Positions 44,436-53,641 of a DNA stretch of 64,000 nucleotides are shown here, piece after piece. The notes under the pieces are model-generated. The model worked only from the letters and a program-made list of their open reading frames with translations, did no database searches and was not told the DNA's origin. The stretch's first letter is position 1, and the number at the start of each line of letters is the position of its first letter. The position numbers were made by a program, and so were the translations under genes. This DNA comes from Streptomyces sp. NBC_00249 (GTDB lineage: Bacteria; Actinomycetota; Actinomycetes; Streptomycetales; Streptomycetaceae), in NCBI RefSeq assembly GCF_026342355.1, contig NZ_JAPEMV010000007.1, forward strand, positions 248,001-312,000, written 5' to 3'.

Positions 44436-44507
44436 GGGCGATTAGCTCAGCGGGAGAGCACTTCGTTCACACCGAAGGGGTCACTGGTTCGATCCCAGTA
44501 TCGCCCA
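44436..44507 (+). tRNA. tRNA-Val (CAC), second copy
   Basis: 72 nt, nearly identical to the copy at 41295 (D-loop AGCGGG instead of AGTGGG, T-loop GATCCC instead of GAACCC). Anticodon CAC. Confidence 0.95.
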
Positions 44508-44514
44508 CCGGGTC

Positions 44515-44544
44515 AGGCCGGTCCGTCTCACGACGGACCGGCCT
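44515..44544 (+). terminator. Terminator after the second tRNA-Val (CAC)
   Basis: AGGCCGGTCCGTC pairs perfectly over 13 bp with 44532-44544 around a TCAC loop. Confidence 0.7.
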
Positions 44545-44601
44545 TCCGCATGTTCCGGGCCCTTCCGCCGGGGCCGGGGCCCTCCGCCAGGGCCGCGCGC
44601 G

Positions 44602-45327
44602 TCACGCCGCCTGCGGCAGCTCCGGACGCAGCGGCCAGTGCGGATCCACCGGCTCCGGCGTCCCCTGACGCGCGAACCACGCCTGCAGCCCGCGCGCCTG
44701 CGCCGCGTGCCACACCGCCTGCAGCGTGTGCAGCTCCGCCGGGGTCAGCCGCTCCAGCCGCGCCGCGAACCTGCGCCCGACAGCCCGTACGACCTCCAGC
44801 GAAGCCAGCGCGTCCGCCGACGCCTCGTGCGCGCCCTCCAGCTCTATCCCGTAGTGCGCGCACAGGTCCGTCAGCGTACGGCGGCCCTTGCGGTAGCGGT
44901 CCAGGTGCTTGTCCAGCACCCGCGGATCCAGCACCGTCAACGGCCGGTTGTCCAGGTACCGGGCCAGCGACGACGCCCGGTGCCGACGCAACTCCCGGTC
45001 CAGCAGCGTCAGATCGAACGGCGCGTTCATCACCACCACCGGCCGGCCCGCCACCTGCTGCTCGCTCAGCGCGCGCGCTATCTCCTCCACCACCGGCGCC
45101 GGCCACCGGCCGTGCCGCTGGAGGTGGTCGTCGGTCAGACCGTGCACTTCCGTGGCCCCCGGCGGCACCGGGATGCCGGGATTGACCAGCCAGCGGGTGG
45201 AGCGGACCCGGCCGCCCGCACACTCCTGCACGACGAGCGCGGCGGACACGATCCGGTCCTGCTCGACGTCCACCCCGGTGGTCTCCGTGTCGAATGCGGC
45301 CAGCGGGCCCTCGTACCAGCGCGTCAT
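44602..45327 (-). CDS. DnaQ-like 3'-5' exonuclease
   Basis: A 241-residue exonuclease of the DEDDh class. ExoI motif AAFDTETTGVDVE, ExoII NAPFDLTLLDREL and ExoIII HEASADALA are all present, so the metal-binding acidic residues are intact. It probably trims single-stranded DNA ends or RNA and may act as a proof-reading subunit. ATG 45327 lies after GAGGAG, so the longer frame back to 45489 is not used. Divergent from the DUF4365 module. Confidence 0.9.
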   Translation of the reverse strand: MTRWYEGPLAAFDTETTGVDVEQDRIVSAALVVQECAGGRVRSTRWLVNPGIPVPPGATEVHGLTDDHLQRHGRWPAPVVEEIARALSEQQVAGRPVVVMNAPFDLTLLDRELRRHRASSLARYLDNRPLTVLDPRVLDKHLDRYRKGRRTLTDLCAHYGIELEGAHEASADALASLEVVRAVGRRFAARLERLTPAELHTLQAVWHAAQARGLQAWFARQGTPEPVDPHWPLRPELPQAA

Positions 45328-45547
45328 GGCGAACTCCTCGTCCCCGATCGGCAGTTGGGGCGCACCCGGGCGCCACCGCCGCGGAACGTGCCACCCTTGC
45401 CCGAATCGGTGATACCCGGGCCGTTTGCCCCGTACGCCGTTTGCGGGCAGTCGGCTGCGGAGACAACTCCGGTGGGGGGTCGCACGCATGACCGGTCGTC
45501 ACCCCGTCACCCTCACGGCAGAGCCCGGAAGGCATGGGGAGCCGGCC

Positions 45548-46126
45548 ATGGCGCTCACACAGCCCGAACCGGGCGGGGTGCTGTCGGGGCGGATCGACCC
45601 GGGAACGGGTCCGCTGCGCGGCACACTCGCCACCACCGCCTGCATGGAGACCCTCCAGGTGGGATACCTGCACGCCGTCGCGGCCGCCGCCGGCTGCTCG
45701 CTGTCCCAGCCCTTCCCCGACAACGGCATCGACTGGCACGTCAGCCACGGCGCCCCCGAGCACGTCGTCGACGACGAGGTGACCATCAAGGTGCAGCTGA
45801 AGGCGACCTACCAGATACCGCCCCGGCCGGCCGGAGCCACCTTCGGCTTCACCCTCGACAACGAGCACCTGGTGAAGCTGGCCCGCACGCCGGTCGCCGT
45901 GCACAAGATCCTCGTCGTGATGCTCGTACCGCGGGAGCGGGAACAGTGGCTGAGCGCCGGGCACGACCGGCTCGACCTGCGGCACTGCTGCTACTGGACC
46001 AACCTCGCCGGACACCCCGTGACCGGCCGGCGCCGGACCACCGTACGGATCCCGACCACGCGGATCTTCGACGACCGGGCGCTGTGCGAGATCATGACCC
46101 GGGTCGGGTCGGGAGGGACACCCTGA
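45548..46126 (+). CDS. DUF4365 protein, possible PD-(D/E)XK nuclease fold
   Basis: A 192-residue protein. CMETLQVGYLHAVAAAAGC, then DNGIDWHVSH and the paired EVTIKVQLKATYQIP strand give the D-x(n)-QxK pattern expected of a nuclease-like DUF4365 domain. VHKILVVMLVPREREQWL and LDLRHCCYWTNLAG follow. ATG 45548 has GGGGAG 6 bases upstream; an earlier ATG at 45488 is possible. It overlaps the next gene by one base, so the two work together. Nuclease activity is inferred from fold resemblance. Confidence 0.75.
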   Translation: MALTQPEPGGVLSGRIDPGTGPLRGTLATTACMETLQVGYLHAVAAAAGCSLSQPFPDNGIDWHVSHGAPEHVVDDEVTIKVQLKATYQIPPRPAGATFGFTLDNEHLVKLARTPVAVHKILVVMLVPREREQWLSAGHDRLDLRHCCYWTNLAGHPVTGRRRTTVRIPTTRIFDDRALCEIMTRVGSGGTP

Positions 46127-47367
46127 TGAACCGCCACGCGCCGCAGCCACCGCAGTCGCCGCACCCGCCCCACTCGCCGCACCTCGAACCGCTCTCGTCC
46201 CCGGACTTCGCACCGGGCACACCCGATCCGGCCCTCGTCGACCCCCAGGTGTTCGGGGCGCTGCTGCACCGGCACGGCTGGCTGCGGCGCGGGGGAGCGG
46301 CCGGCCGGTACGGGCGCTGGACCCCGCCCGGCCACGGCGGCACCAGCCTCCTCGTCCCCGAGAGCCGGGCCTTCCCCGACTGCGCGGACCTCCTGGAGGA
46401 GGCGCTGACGGCGCTCTCGCGCAGCGCCCTGCCCTCGGCACGGGAGGTCCTCTTCGGGCTCGGCGTGCCCAGCGACGAGATCCGCTGGGAACGCGAGATC
46501 CCCGAGGGGCCCTACGGATACCAGGGCGAGGCCGCCTGGACCGTGCAGGAACAGCTGCGCTCGGCCGCCCGCCGGCTGCTGCTGGCCGGGGCCCTCGCCG
46601 ACCGGGCCCGCGCCGGGTACTACGGAGCCCGCCACCAGGCCCAGGCCGAACGGGCCCTGGACGGGGTCCTCGTCGGACCCTCGCCCGGCGGGCGCAGGCT
46701 CACCGCGTACGTCCCCGTGGACGGTGGCCGGGGGCCGGTCACCCGGCTGCACCACGCCCTGCACGCGGCCCGCGAGGCGGTGGACTACCGGCGTGCCACC
46801 GGCGGCATGGAAGCCTTCGACGCGGCGGTCGGCGCCGGGGTCAGCCGGGAGCTGACCGACGCCCTGATCGCCCTCGTCCGGGGTTCGGAAGGCGCCAGGA
46901 TCGCACTGGCCTGGGCGCCGGCGGCCGGGGTCCCGGCGGGCTGCGCGGCCAGGCCCGAGCCGGTGGAGTTCTCGCCCGGCGACCTGCCGGTGCTGCGGGA
47001 GGCCGCCCAGCGGTACACGCGCAACGAGCCGGCCGTCCCCGTCCGGATCGCGGGGGCGGTCGTACGGATGCGGCGCGCGGCGGCGGGCGGCGGGGGCACC
47101 GTCCGGCTGCGGGTGCTGGCGGGCGCGGAGGTTCCGCAGGTCAGGGTCGCGCTCGACGAGGAGTCGTACCGGACGGCCGTCCACGCGCACCTGGCGGGGC
47201 TGCCGGTGCGGGTCAGTGGCCGGCTTCAGAGGCGGGGCGGTTTCCGGCGTCTGACGGAGGCCACTGATGTGACGCCGGTTCCGCTGGACGAGGTGGAGCG
47301 GGATCGGCTGATGAAGGCCCTGGATGCTTCTTTTGATCCTTCGGAGGTTCTGCCGTCGGACGACTAG
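46126..47367 (+). CDS. Unknown protein coupled to the DUF4365 gene
   Basis: A 413-residue protein I do not recognise. N-terminal 30 residues are Pro/His/Gln-rich (PQPPQSPHPPHSPHLEP). The middle (ERALDGVLVGPSPGGRRLTAYVPVDGG) and C-terminus (VRVALDEESYRTAVHAHLAGLPVRVSGRL) show mixed alpha/beta character and the end ASFDPSEVLPSDD is acidic. The stop TGA of the DUF4365 gene shares its A with ATG 46126, a strong sign of a two-gene functional unit. A role in nucleic-acid handling is possible, given the exonuclease and DUF4365 neighbours, but not shown. Confidence 0.75.
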   Translation: MNRHAPQPPQSPHPPHSPHLEPLSSPDFAPGTPDPALVDPQVFGALLHRHGWLRRGGAAGRYGRWTPPGHGGTSLLVPESRAFPDCADLLEEALTALSRSALPSAREVLFGLGVPSDEIRWEREIPEGPYGYQGEAAWTVQEQLRSAARRLLLAGALADRARAGYYGARHQAQAERALDGVLVGPSPGGRRLTAYVPVDGGRGPVTRLHHALHAAREAVDYRRATGGMEAFDAAVGAGVSRELTDALIALVRGSEGARIALAWAPAAGVPAGCAARPEPVEFSPGDLPVLREAAQRYTRNEPAVPVRIAGAVVRMRRAAAGGGGTVRLRVLAGAEVPQVRVALDEESYRTAVHAHLAGLPVRVSGRLQRRGGFRRLTEATDVTPVPLDEVERDRLMKALDASFDPSEVLPSDD

Positions 47368-47384
47368 GCCTCGGCTGCGGGTGG

Positions 47385-47533
47385 GGCCGGGGTCGGGGAC
47401 GGGGTGGGGTGCCGTCCGGGATGGGCATGATTTATGGCGCCCCTTCCGGAGTGGTTTTGCAGGACGGCACCGCGCGCCAACAAATCACGTTTTACATCCC
47501 GGACGACACCCCACCCCGTCCCCGCCCCCGGCC
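47385..47533. repeat. 149-bp near-palindrome between convergent genes
   Basis: The 39-bp arm at 47385-47423 is inverted at 47495-47533 with only two mismatches. The inner part continues an imperfect inversion (TGATTTA-TGGCGC against GCGCCAACAAATCA), leaving a short loop. The interior is notably AT-rich for this genome. It could be a very large bidirectional terminator or a non-autonomous mobile element; no flanking target duplication was recognised. Confidence 0.7.
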
Positions 47534-47540
47534 TGGGTGC

Positions 47541-48050
47541 TCAGCGGAAGGCGGTGGCGCGGACCGTTTCGCCGCAGAGGGCGAAGTCGCCGCCGTCGTC
47601 CGGGGCCAGCTGGAAGTGGCCGCCCGCGACCCCGATGACGAGGGACGGCGCGACGGTCGGTTCGGCTCCGGAGGCGCAGGAGCCGTCTCCCTCGCCGAGG
47701 ACCGGGGTGAAGGTGAGGAGGGTCGACGCCTGTCCGCCTGGGGCCAGTGCGACGGATTGGGCCGCGCCTTGCGGGACGACGGAGAGGGGGCTGTTCCGGG
47801 CAGGTGAGCCCAGGCCGGCTACGGCCACCGTCGGGAAGCCGCGCAGCAAGCATGAGGGGCCCTCGTTGACCACGGTGATCCGTACCTGGGCGGACCCGAT
47901 CCGCTGTGCGCCCTCTGTCGAGAGCTGGGCCGCCGTACAGGCGGGGGCGGGTGCGGCCGCTGCCGTCGGGCCGTACGTCAGGGCGCCGACTGTGAGGACT
48001 GCTGCCGCGGTCGCTCGGAGGGTGGGCTTGTGCTTCCCCGTGCGTTTCAT
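47541..48050 (-). CDS. Secreted DUF4232 protein
   Basis: A 169-residue protein with a Sec signal (MKRTGKHKPTLRATAAAVLTVGALTYG, cleavage near AAAAPA). The mature part matches the DUF4232 pattern: ACTAAQLS, RITVVNEGPSCLLRGFPTVAV, a buried-Cys beta sandwich, and VAGGHFQLAPDDGGDFALCGETV. It is predicted to be an extracellular or cell-wall protein. ATG 48050 overlaps the stop of the upstream acetyltransferase gene (ATGA). Confidence 0.83.
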   Translation of the reverse strand: MKRTGKHKPTLRATAAAVLTVGALTYGPTAAAAPAPACTAAQLSTEGAQRIGSAQVRITVVNEGPSCLLRGFPTVAVAGLGSPARNSPLSVVPQGAAQSVALAPGGQASTLLTFTPVLGEGDGSCASGAEPTVAPSLVIGVAGGHFQLAPDDGGDFALCGETVRATAFR

Positions 48051-48556
48051 GGGTGCCTCCTCGTCCCTCCACCCTCCCACGCGGCACGCGTCCCGGCGTC
48101 CCGGGCGAAGGACGCCATGCGCAGGCCGGGGGCGGGGGAGAAGTCGGCGCCCCGGATGAAGCCCAGGCGGGTGTACAGGGTGATGGCGGGGGTGTTGTCC
48201 GCGCCCGTGGTGACCTCGACCGTGCGGTCCGGGAACAGCTCCTCCAGCGCGTGGCGCAGCAGGAGGGAAGCCACGCCGCGTCGGAACCAGGCCGGGTCCA
48301 CGCAGAGCCGGTCGAGGCTGATCTGGCCGTCGGCCTCCTCCTGCCAGGCCAGGAACCCGGCGACCGTCCCGTCCGGGGTCACCGCCCCGAGCCAGGTCAG
48401 CGCCCGCCCCCGCATGTCCGTCAGGCTTTCGCGCAGTGCCGGGATGCCGTCGAAGCCGATCAGTTCCGCCTCCACCGTGTAGGCGGCCCGGCCGATCCGG
48501 TGCACAGCGGCGGCGGTCGCGTCGTCGGTCAGGTCCAGCGGGAACGGGTTCGGCAT
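48047..48556 (-). CDS. GNAT acetyltransferase
   Basis: A 169-residue acetyltransferase. Motif A is SLDRLCVDPAWFRRGVASLLLRHALEEL and motif B EVTTGADNTPAITLYTRLGFIRG. The fold is complete. ATG 48556 is preferred; a GTG at 48565 is also in frame. Co-transcribed with the secreted DUF4232 gene via an ATGA overlap. Substrate unknown. Confidence 0.85.
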   Translation of the reverse strand: MPNPFPLDLTDDATAAAVHRIGRAAYTVEAELIGFDGIPALRESLTDMRGRALTWLGAVTPDGTVAGFLAWQEEADGQISLDRLCVDPAWFRRGVASLLLRHALEELFPDRTVEVTTGADNTPAITLYTRLGFIRGADFSPAPGLRMASFARDAGTRAAWEGGGTRRHP

Positions 48557-48709
48557 ACCGGCCACGCTACCGGCGGGTCCGGCCGGAACCCCGGGAATTT
48601 CCCGGCCGGGCGGGTGCCCGGCGTAACTGTTTAGCGAGGCAGCCGCTCGGCTCGGTACGATTCAGGCGCGCAGTGATCGCTCGCGCACCCCCTGAGTCAG
48701 GAGAGACCG

Positions 48710-50686
48710 GTGTCAGACGTCCGTGTGATCATCCAACGCGATTCCGAGCGGGACGAGCGCGTGGTGGCCACGGGCACTACGGCGGCCGAGCTCTTCGCCG
48801 GCGAGCGCACCATCGTCGCCGCGCGCATCGCGGGTGAGCTGAAGGACCTCTCGTACGAGGTGAAGGACGGCGAGACCGTCGAGCCGGTGGAGATCTCCTC
48901 CGAGGACGGCCTCAACATCCTGCGCCACTCGACCGCGCACGTCATGGCGCAGGCCGTGCAGGAGCTGTTCCCCGAGGCCAAGCTGGGCATCGGCCCGCCG
49001 GTGCAGAACGGCTTCTACTACGACTTCGATGTCGCGAAGCCCTTCACTCCCGAGGACCTGAAGGTCATCGAGAAGCGGATGCAGGAGATCCAGAAGCGCG
49101 GGCAGAAGTTCGCGCGGCGCGTGGTCACCGACGAGGCGGCCCGCGAGGAGCTCGCGGACGAGCCGTACAAGCTGGAGCTCATCGGCATCAAGGGTTCGGC
49201 GTCCACCGATGACGGTGCGAACGTCGAGGTGGGCGGCGGCGAGCTGACCATCTACGACAACCTCGACGCCAAGACCGGCGAGCTGTGCTGGAAGGACCTG
49301 TGCCGCGGTCCGCACCTGCCCACCACCCGGAACATCCCGGCGTTCAAGCTGATGCGCAACGCGGCCGCCTACTGGCGCGGCAGCGAGAAGAACCCCATGC
49401 TCCAGCGCATCTACGGCACCGCCTGGCCCTCGAAGGAGGAGCTGAAGGCCCACCTCGACTTCCTCGCCGAGGCCGAGAAGCGCGACCACCGCAAGCTCGG
49501 CAACGAGCTGGACCTCTTCTCCATCCCGGACGAGATCGGCTCCGGCCTCGCCGTCTTCCACCCGCGCGGCGGCATCATCCGCCGCACCATGGAGGACTAC
49601 TCGCGCAAGAAGCACGAGGAGGAGGGCTACGAGTTCGTCTACTCCCCGCACGCCACCAAGGGCGCCCTCTTCGAGAAGAGCGGCCACCTGGACTGGTACG
49701 CGGAGGGCATGTACCCCCCCATGCAGCTCGACGGTGGTACCGACTACTACCTCAAGCCCATGAACTGCCCGATGCACAACCTGATCTTCGACGCGCGCGG
49801 CCGCTCCTACCGCGAACTGCCGCTGCGCCTGTTCGAGTTCGGCACCGTGTACCGGTACGAGAAGTCGGGTGTCGTGCACGGTCTGACCCGTGCCCGGGGC
49901 TTCACCCAGGACGACGCGCACATCTACTGCACCCGTGAGCAGATGGCCGAGGAGCTCGACCGCACGCTCACCTTCGTGCTGAACCTGCTGCGCGACTACG
50001 GTCTGACCGACTTCTACCTGGAGCTGTCGACCAAGGACGAGGAAAAGTTCGTCGGCTCGGACGAGGTCTGGGAGGAGGCCACCGCGGTCCTCCAGCAGGT
50101 CGCCGAGAAGCAGGGCCTCCCGCTGACCCCCGACCCGGGCGGCGCGGCCTTCTACGGTCCGAAGATCTCGGTGCAGGCGCGTGACGCCATCGGCCGTACC
50201 TGGCAGATGTCGACCGTGCAGCTGGACTTCAACCTGCCGGAGCGCTTCGACCTGGAGTACACCGCCGCGGACGGCTCGCGCCAGCGGCCGGTCATGATCC
50301 ACCGCGCGCTGTTCGGCTCGATCGAGCGGTTCTTCGCGGTGCTGCTGGAGCACTACGCGGGCGCCATGCCGCCGTGGCTGGCCCCGGTCCAGGCGGTCGG
50401 CATCCCGATCGGCGACGGGCACGTGGAGTACCTCCAGGAGTTCGCCGCCGAGGCGAAGAAGAAGGGCCTGCGGGTCGAGGTGGACGCTTCCTCGGACCGC
50501 ATGCAGAAGAAGATCAGGAACCACCAGAAGCTCAAGGTCCCGTTCATGATCATCGTCGGTGACGAGGACATGGCCGCGGGCACCGTCTCCTTCCGCTACC
50601 GCGACGGTTCGCAGGAGAACGGCATCGCCAAGGACGAGGCCCTGGCGAAGCTGGCCAAGGTCGTCGCGGACCGCGTCCAGGTCTGA
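48710..50686 (+). CDS. thrS: Threonyl-tRNA synthetase
   Basis: Charges tRNA-Thr. The 658-residue class II enzyme starts with a TGS-like domain (residues 1-65), then the editing domain ([33 protein letters not shown], the HxxxH motif is HSTAHVMA), the catalytic core with the zinc residues in MNCPMHN, DDAHIYC and IHRALFG, and the anticodon-binding domain. GTG 48710 follows CAGGAGAGA. TACGAT at 48656-48661 is a plausible -10 element. No T-box leader is seen. A perfect 32-bp palindrome follows. Confidence 0.97.
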   Translation: MSDVRVIIQRDSERDERVVATGTTAAELFAGERTIVAARIAGELKDLSYEVKDGETVEPVEISSEDGLNILRHSTAHVMAQAVQELFPEAKLGIGPPVQNGFYYDFDVAKPFTPEDLKVIEKRMQEIQKRGQKFARRVVTDEAAREELADEPYKLELIGIKGSASTDDGANVEVGGGELTIYDNLDAKTGELCWKDLCRGPHLPTTRNIPAFKLMRNAAAYWRGSEKNPMLQRIYGTAWPSKEELKAHLDFLAEAEKRDHRKLGNELDLFSIPDEIGSGLAVFHPRGGIIRRTMEDYSRKKHEEEGYEFVYSPHATKGALFEKSGHLDWYAEGMYPPMQLDGGTDYYLKPMNCPMHNLIFDARGRSYRELPLRLFEFGTVYRYEKSGVVHGLTRARGFTQDDAHIYCTREQMAEELDRTLTFVLNLLRDYGLTDFYLELSTKDEEKFVGSDEVWEEATAVLQQVAEKQGLPLTPDPGGAAFYGPKISVQARDAIGRTWQMSTVQLDFNLPERFDLEYTAADGSRQRPVMIHRALFGSIERFFAVLLEHYAGAMPPWLAPVQAVGIPIGDGHVEYLQEFAAEAKKKGLRVEVDASSDRMQKKIRNHQKLKVPFMIIVGDEDMAAGTVSFRYRDGSQENGIAKDEALAKLAKVVADRVQV

Positions 50687-50710
50687 TCCACGGCCGCCCC
50701 GAAGGGCACG

Positions 50711-50742
50711 GGCCCCCGGAAAGTGATCACTTTCCGGGGGCC
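50711..50742. terminator. 32-bp perfect palindrome after thrS
   Basis: GGCCCCCGGAAAGTGA is followed immediately by its inverse, then TTCCTCG. Very stable hairpin with no spacer, between two co-directional genes. Confidence 0.8.
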
Positions 50743-50768
50743 TTCCTCGTCCGCGCGGGGGAGGTCAT

Positions 50769-51329
50769 ATGCTGCGTCCTATGACGATTGAGCCGGAGCG
50801 GCAGAACGGTGTGGGCGCGCACGACGGGTTCCAGCGCCTGTGGACCCCCCATCGGATGGCCTACATCCAGGGGGAGAACAAGCCCACCGGCCCCGAGGCC
50901 GGGGACGGCTGTCCCTTCTGCGGGATTCCGGAGATGTCCGACCAGGACGCCCTGATCGTGGCGCGGGGCAAGCACGTGTACGCCGTGCTGAACCTGTACC
51001 CGTACAACGGCGGCCACCTGATGGTCGTCCCGTACCGGCACCTCGCCGACTACACCGAGCTCGACGGGCCGGAGACGGCCGAGCTGGCTGAGCTCACGAA
51101 GCGGGCCATGGTCGCGCTGCGCAAGGCGTCCGGGGCGCACGGGTTCAACATCGGGCTCAACCAGGGCAGCGCCGCGGGAGCCGGCATCGCCGCGCACCTG
51201 CACCAGCACATCGTGCCCCGCTGGGGCGGGGACGCGAACTTCATGCCGATCGTCGGTCACACGCGGGTGCTGCCGCAGTTGCTGGCGGACACCCGTCAGC
51301 TGCTCGCGGACGCCTGGCCGGTCGACTGA
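50769..51329 (+). CDS. HIT-family hydrolase/phosphorylase
   Basis: A 186-residue histidine-triad protein with HLHQHIVPRW (HxHxHxx) as active site and GCPFCGIPE near residue 48. It probably cleaves nucleotide polyphosphates such as Ap4A by nucleotidyl transfer to the central His. ATG 50769 follows GGGGGAGG; MTIEPERQ at 50781 is an alternative. The neighbouring thrS makes a link to aminoacyl-AMP or Ap4A recycling attractive but unproven. Confidence 0.88.
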   Translation: MLRPMTIEPERQNGVGAHDGFQRLWTPHRMAYIQGENKPTGPEAGDGCPFCGIPEMSDQDALIVARGKHVYAVLNLYPYNGGHLMVVPYRHLADYTELDGPETAELAELTKRAMVALRKASGAHGFNIGLNQGSAAGAGIAAHLHQHIVPRWGGDANFMPIVGHTRVLPQLLADTRQLLADAWPVD

Positions 51330-51341
51330 CCGGCCGGCCGG

Positions 51342-51743
51342 CTACGAGGTCCTGGCCGCGCGCCATTCGGCCAGGACGGCCTCGACGTCGAATTCGGTGA
51401 TGCCCAGCGGCGGGCCCGGCGGCGGCATGCGCAGGGCCGCCGCGATCTTCTCGTTGACCTCGGTGAGGACCGCCCGTACCTGGCGTTCGGAGCGGGCCGC
51501 TAGGGCCGCCTCGCGGGCGTCCTCGGCCTCCTTGCGCAGCGCGAGCGCCGGGGGCAGCGAGGAGAAGCCCTCGCGGTGCATCTTGCCCTTGATCCACCAC
51601 AGCTCGTCGTAGGGCGCGTCGAGCGAGGCCATGGGCTTGCCCCAGCCCGGCAGCTTCTCGAAGTCGCCGCGGTCGGCGGCCTCCCGGATCTGCCGGTCCA
51701 CGAAGGACTCGAAGCTGATGCCCGGCGGTTTGCGCTCGGTCAC
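51342..51743 (-). CDS. DUF1992 (DnaJ-C28-like) protein
   Basis: A 133-residue protein with the conserved DUF1992 block ISFESFVDRQIREAADRGDFEKLPGWGKPM and YDELWWIKGKMHREG. The rest is a long charged helix (RKEAEDAREAALAARSERQ). GTG 51743 has GAGGAGGGAACC upstream, so longer frames are not used. Function unknown; members occur widely in bacteria. Convergent with the HIT gene. Confidence 0.87.
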   Translation of the reverse strand: MTERKPPGISFESFVDRQIREAADRGDFEKLPGWGKPMASLDAPYDELWWIKGKMHREGFSSLPPALALRKEAEDAREAALAARSERQVRAVLTEVNEKIAAALRMPPPGPPLGITEFDVEAVLAEWRAARTS

Positions 51744-51844
51744 GGTTCCCTCCTCGGGGTGCCCCCACCTCTGCCGTGCTGCCAGCCTACCCAGGGGTTT
51801 TGCGCCGCAACAGGCGAGATCGAGTCCGCGGCCGGCGTCCCGCT

Positions 51845-52060
51845 TCAGATGATGGGGCTGCCGTCGTGCGTGCCGCCGACGCAGACCCACGTGCCGGTGT
51901 TGGGCTCGTACTCCACGGTCCCCGTGCCGTCCTCGCACGTCCTGCCGTCGATGCTGGGCGCCGGGGTCGGCGCAGCCAGGGCGGCGTGTGCAGCCGGGCT
52001 GACGGGGCCGAGAACGGCCAGTGTCACGGCGGCGGTGAACCCGACAAGTCGTGTACGCAT
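51845..52060 (-). CDS. Small secreted protein
   Basis: A 71-residue protein: Sec signal peptide MRTRLVGFTAAVTLAVLGPV (cleavage near AAHAAL), then a short mature part with DGRTCEDGTGTVEYEPNTG and WVCVGGTHDG, containing two Cys likely in a disulfide. ATG 52060 follows GGAGG. Unknown function. Divergent from the second membrane paralogue, which also stands apart in base composition. Confidence 0.65.
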   Translation of the reverse strand: MRTRLVGFTAAVTLAVLGPVSPAAHAALAAPTPAPSIDGRTCEDGTGTVEYEPNTGTWVCVGGTHDGSPII

Positions 52061-52237
52061 CCGGACCTCCGAAAGGACGAGCGACACGGTCGTCACCAGC
52101 CTTGCCCTGCCCGGTCGCGCGGTGCGCATCCTGTTACTCCGTTCGGGTGACGGCCGTGGCCCCGCCATCGCAGGGGAGGCGCTCCCGGGAACGGCGCTCC
52201 AGAGGCGTTCGCCCAGGTGCGACGTCAGGCTGATGCC

Positions 52238-53617
52238 ATGGAGAACACTCCCGCGACAGACGTGGGGCCACCTGATGACATCGGCCTGCGGAAAGTTCTG
52301 ATCCATGGCAAGCCCGCCGGCAAGGTGCGGAGCCTCAACGAACTGTGCAAAGTCCTGCGTCGCGCCGGCCTGACACTCGAGGACGGCGTCCAGTGGCACG
52401 GCGGAAACAGCACTGTCTGGCCGGGTCGCTCGTCGCTTCGCATAGCGGCCGGCACCCTCATGGCAGTGGGCCTCCTCGGGACCGCGTGTGTGCTCATCAT
52501 GATCGGCGCGAAGGACGCCGCTGATGCGCTCACCTTCGCCGGGCGAATGGCGGGCTGCATTTTGCTGGCCACGGGTTTCCTGGAAGCGCTGTGCGTGGTG
52601 GCGATTCTCGACTACTGGGGCAGACGGAAATCGGCTCAGTCGGGTCCGGTCCTGCTGCTCGGAGCCTCGATCGCGCTTGTCGCCAGCCTTGGACTCCTCC
52701 TGATGCACGTCCTCAACGGGGCGTATCCGTGGTATGCGCTGATCTGGATGGCCATCGCGCTCTGGTCCTTCTGGGCTCTGTGGATACTTGTCGTCCGCGG
52801 CCGGGTCTGGAAGGGGTTTCGCAATCCCAGGCGCATCGCGGTCGGGGCGACCGTCTCCACCCTCATCGTGCTCACCAACCTGGTGTACGGGTCGGTCTAC
52901 GTTCCTTCTGTGGCGCATCCGCTGGTGGAGAGTACGGCTGAATTCGGAACACCGAGTCTGGACAAGGGCGGGGGAAAGATGTACCTGCGCGTGCGTCTGC
53001 ACATCAAGAACGCCGGCCAGGTGCCCGTCTACGTGCTGGGCAGCATCTTCTGGATCAAAGTGCGGCTCGCGCAGGATCCGGGCGACAAGTACCAAGTGAT
53101 CAAACCTGGTGAGTTCATCGAGCCTCCGGGGCGGACGTTGAATCCGGCGGAGCAGTATTCGGTGGATGTGGTCGCCGAGATCAATCATCCCGGCCCGCTC
53201 AACCATGAAACGGTCAGGGCCGAGACCGAGACGTACGTGATCAGGAAAGACAGATTGGTGATGACCACCGATTACGAGGGGTCCGGGAAGTGGAGGAGTG
53301 AACTCAAGGACACGGGCAAGGACACAGACCCTCCGGGGCCCGACGATGACTACAAGAGGTACCAGTCCGGCATCTCCCAGAGCAGTGAGCTCCTGAATGT
53401 GATCCGAGGCCGGGAGCGTGTGACGGTGTGGTGGGTGTACCGGAAGAGCGATCCGCACCTCTATGTGGATGTGTCGCGGCCGGGTGAGAAGAAGACCTTC
53501 GCTCCCGACGTGAGGCCTGCCGCTGACCGGTACGGTCTCGCGTTCGTGCGTGGCTCGGTCGCGGAGACACCCTTCGCGGAGCTCATGAAGAAGGCTCAGA
53601 CCCAGCGTCCGCGCTGA
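52238..53617 (+). CDS. Five-helix membrane protein, WHGG-ST-WP family (copy 2)
   Basis: A 459-residue paralogue of the protein at 27089-28669. Shared features in order: LCKVLRRAGLTLEDG, then WHGGNSTVWPGR (53-64), five membrane helices (about 69-89, 97-122, 133-157, 162-182, 192-212), the outer beta segment LRVRLHIKNAGQVPVYVLGSIFW and a C-terminal block LLNVIRGRERVTVWWVYRKS and RYGLAFVRGSVAETPF. ATG 52238 is the likely start, though the ribosome site is poor. Codon use is visibly less GC-rich at third positions than in its neighbours, suggesting recent transfer. No function can be assigned. Confidence 0.72.
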   Translation: MENTPATDVGPPDDIGLRKVLIHGKPAGKVRSLNELCKVLRRAGLTLEDGVQWHGGNSTVWPGRSSLRIAAGTLMAVGLLGTACVLIMIGAKDAADALTFAGRMAGCILLATGFLEALCVVAILDYWGRRKSAQSGPVLLLGASIALVASLGLLLMHVLNGAYPWYALIWMAIALWSFWALWILVVRGRVWKGFRNPRRIAVGATVSTLIVLTNLVYGSVYVPSVAHPLVESTAEFGTPSLDKGGGKMYLRVRLHIKNAGQVPVYVLGSIFWIKVRLAQDPGDKYQVIKPGEFIEPPGRTLNPAEQYSVDVVAEINHPGPLNHETVRAETETYVIRKDRLVMTTDYEGSGKWRSELKDTGKDTDPPGPDDDYKRYQSGISQSSELLNVIRGRERVTVWWVYRKSDPHLYVDVSRPGEKKTFAPDVRPAADRYGLAFVRGSVAETPFAELMKKAQTQRPR

Positions 53618-53641
53618 GCCTGAGCCTGAGCACGACCGGCA

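Noticed and set aside
48557-48709. T-box leader before thrS
   Set aside because: The gap is about 150 bp and lacks the T-box consensus and specifier stem.
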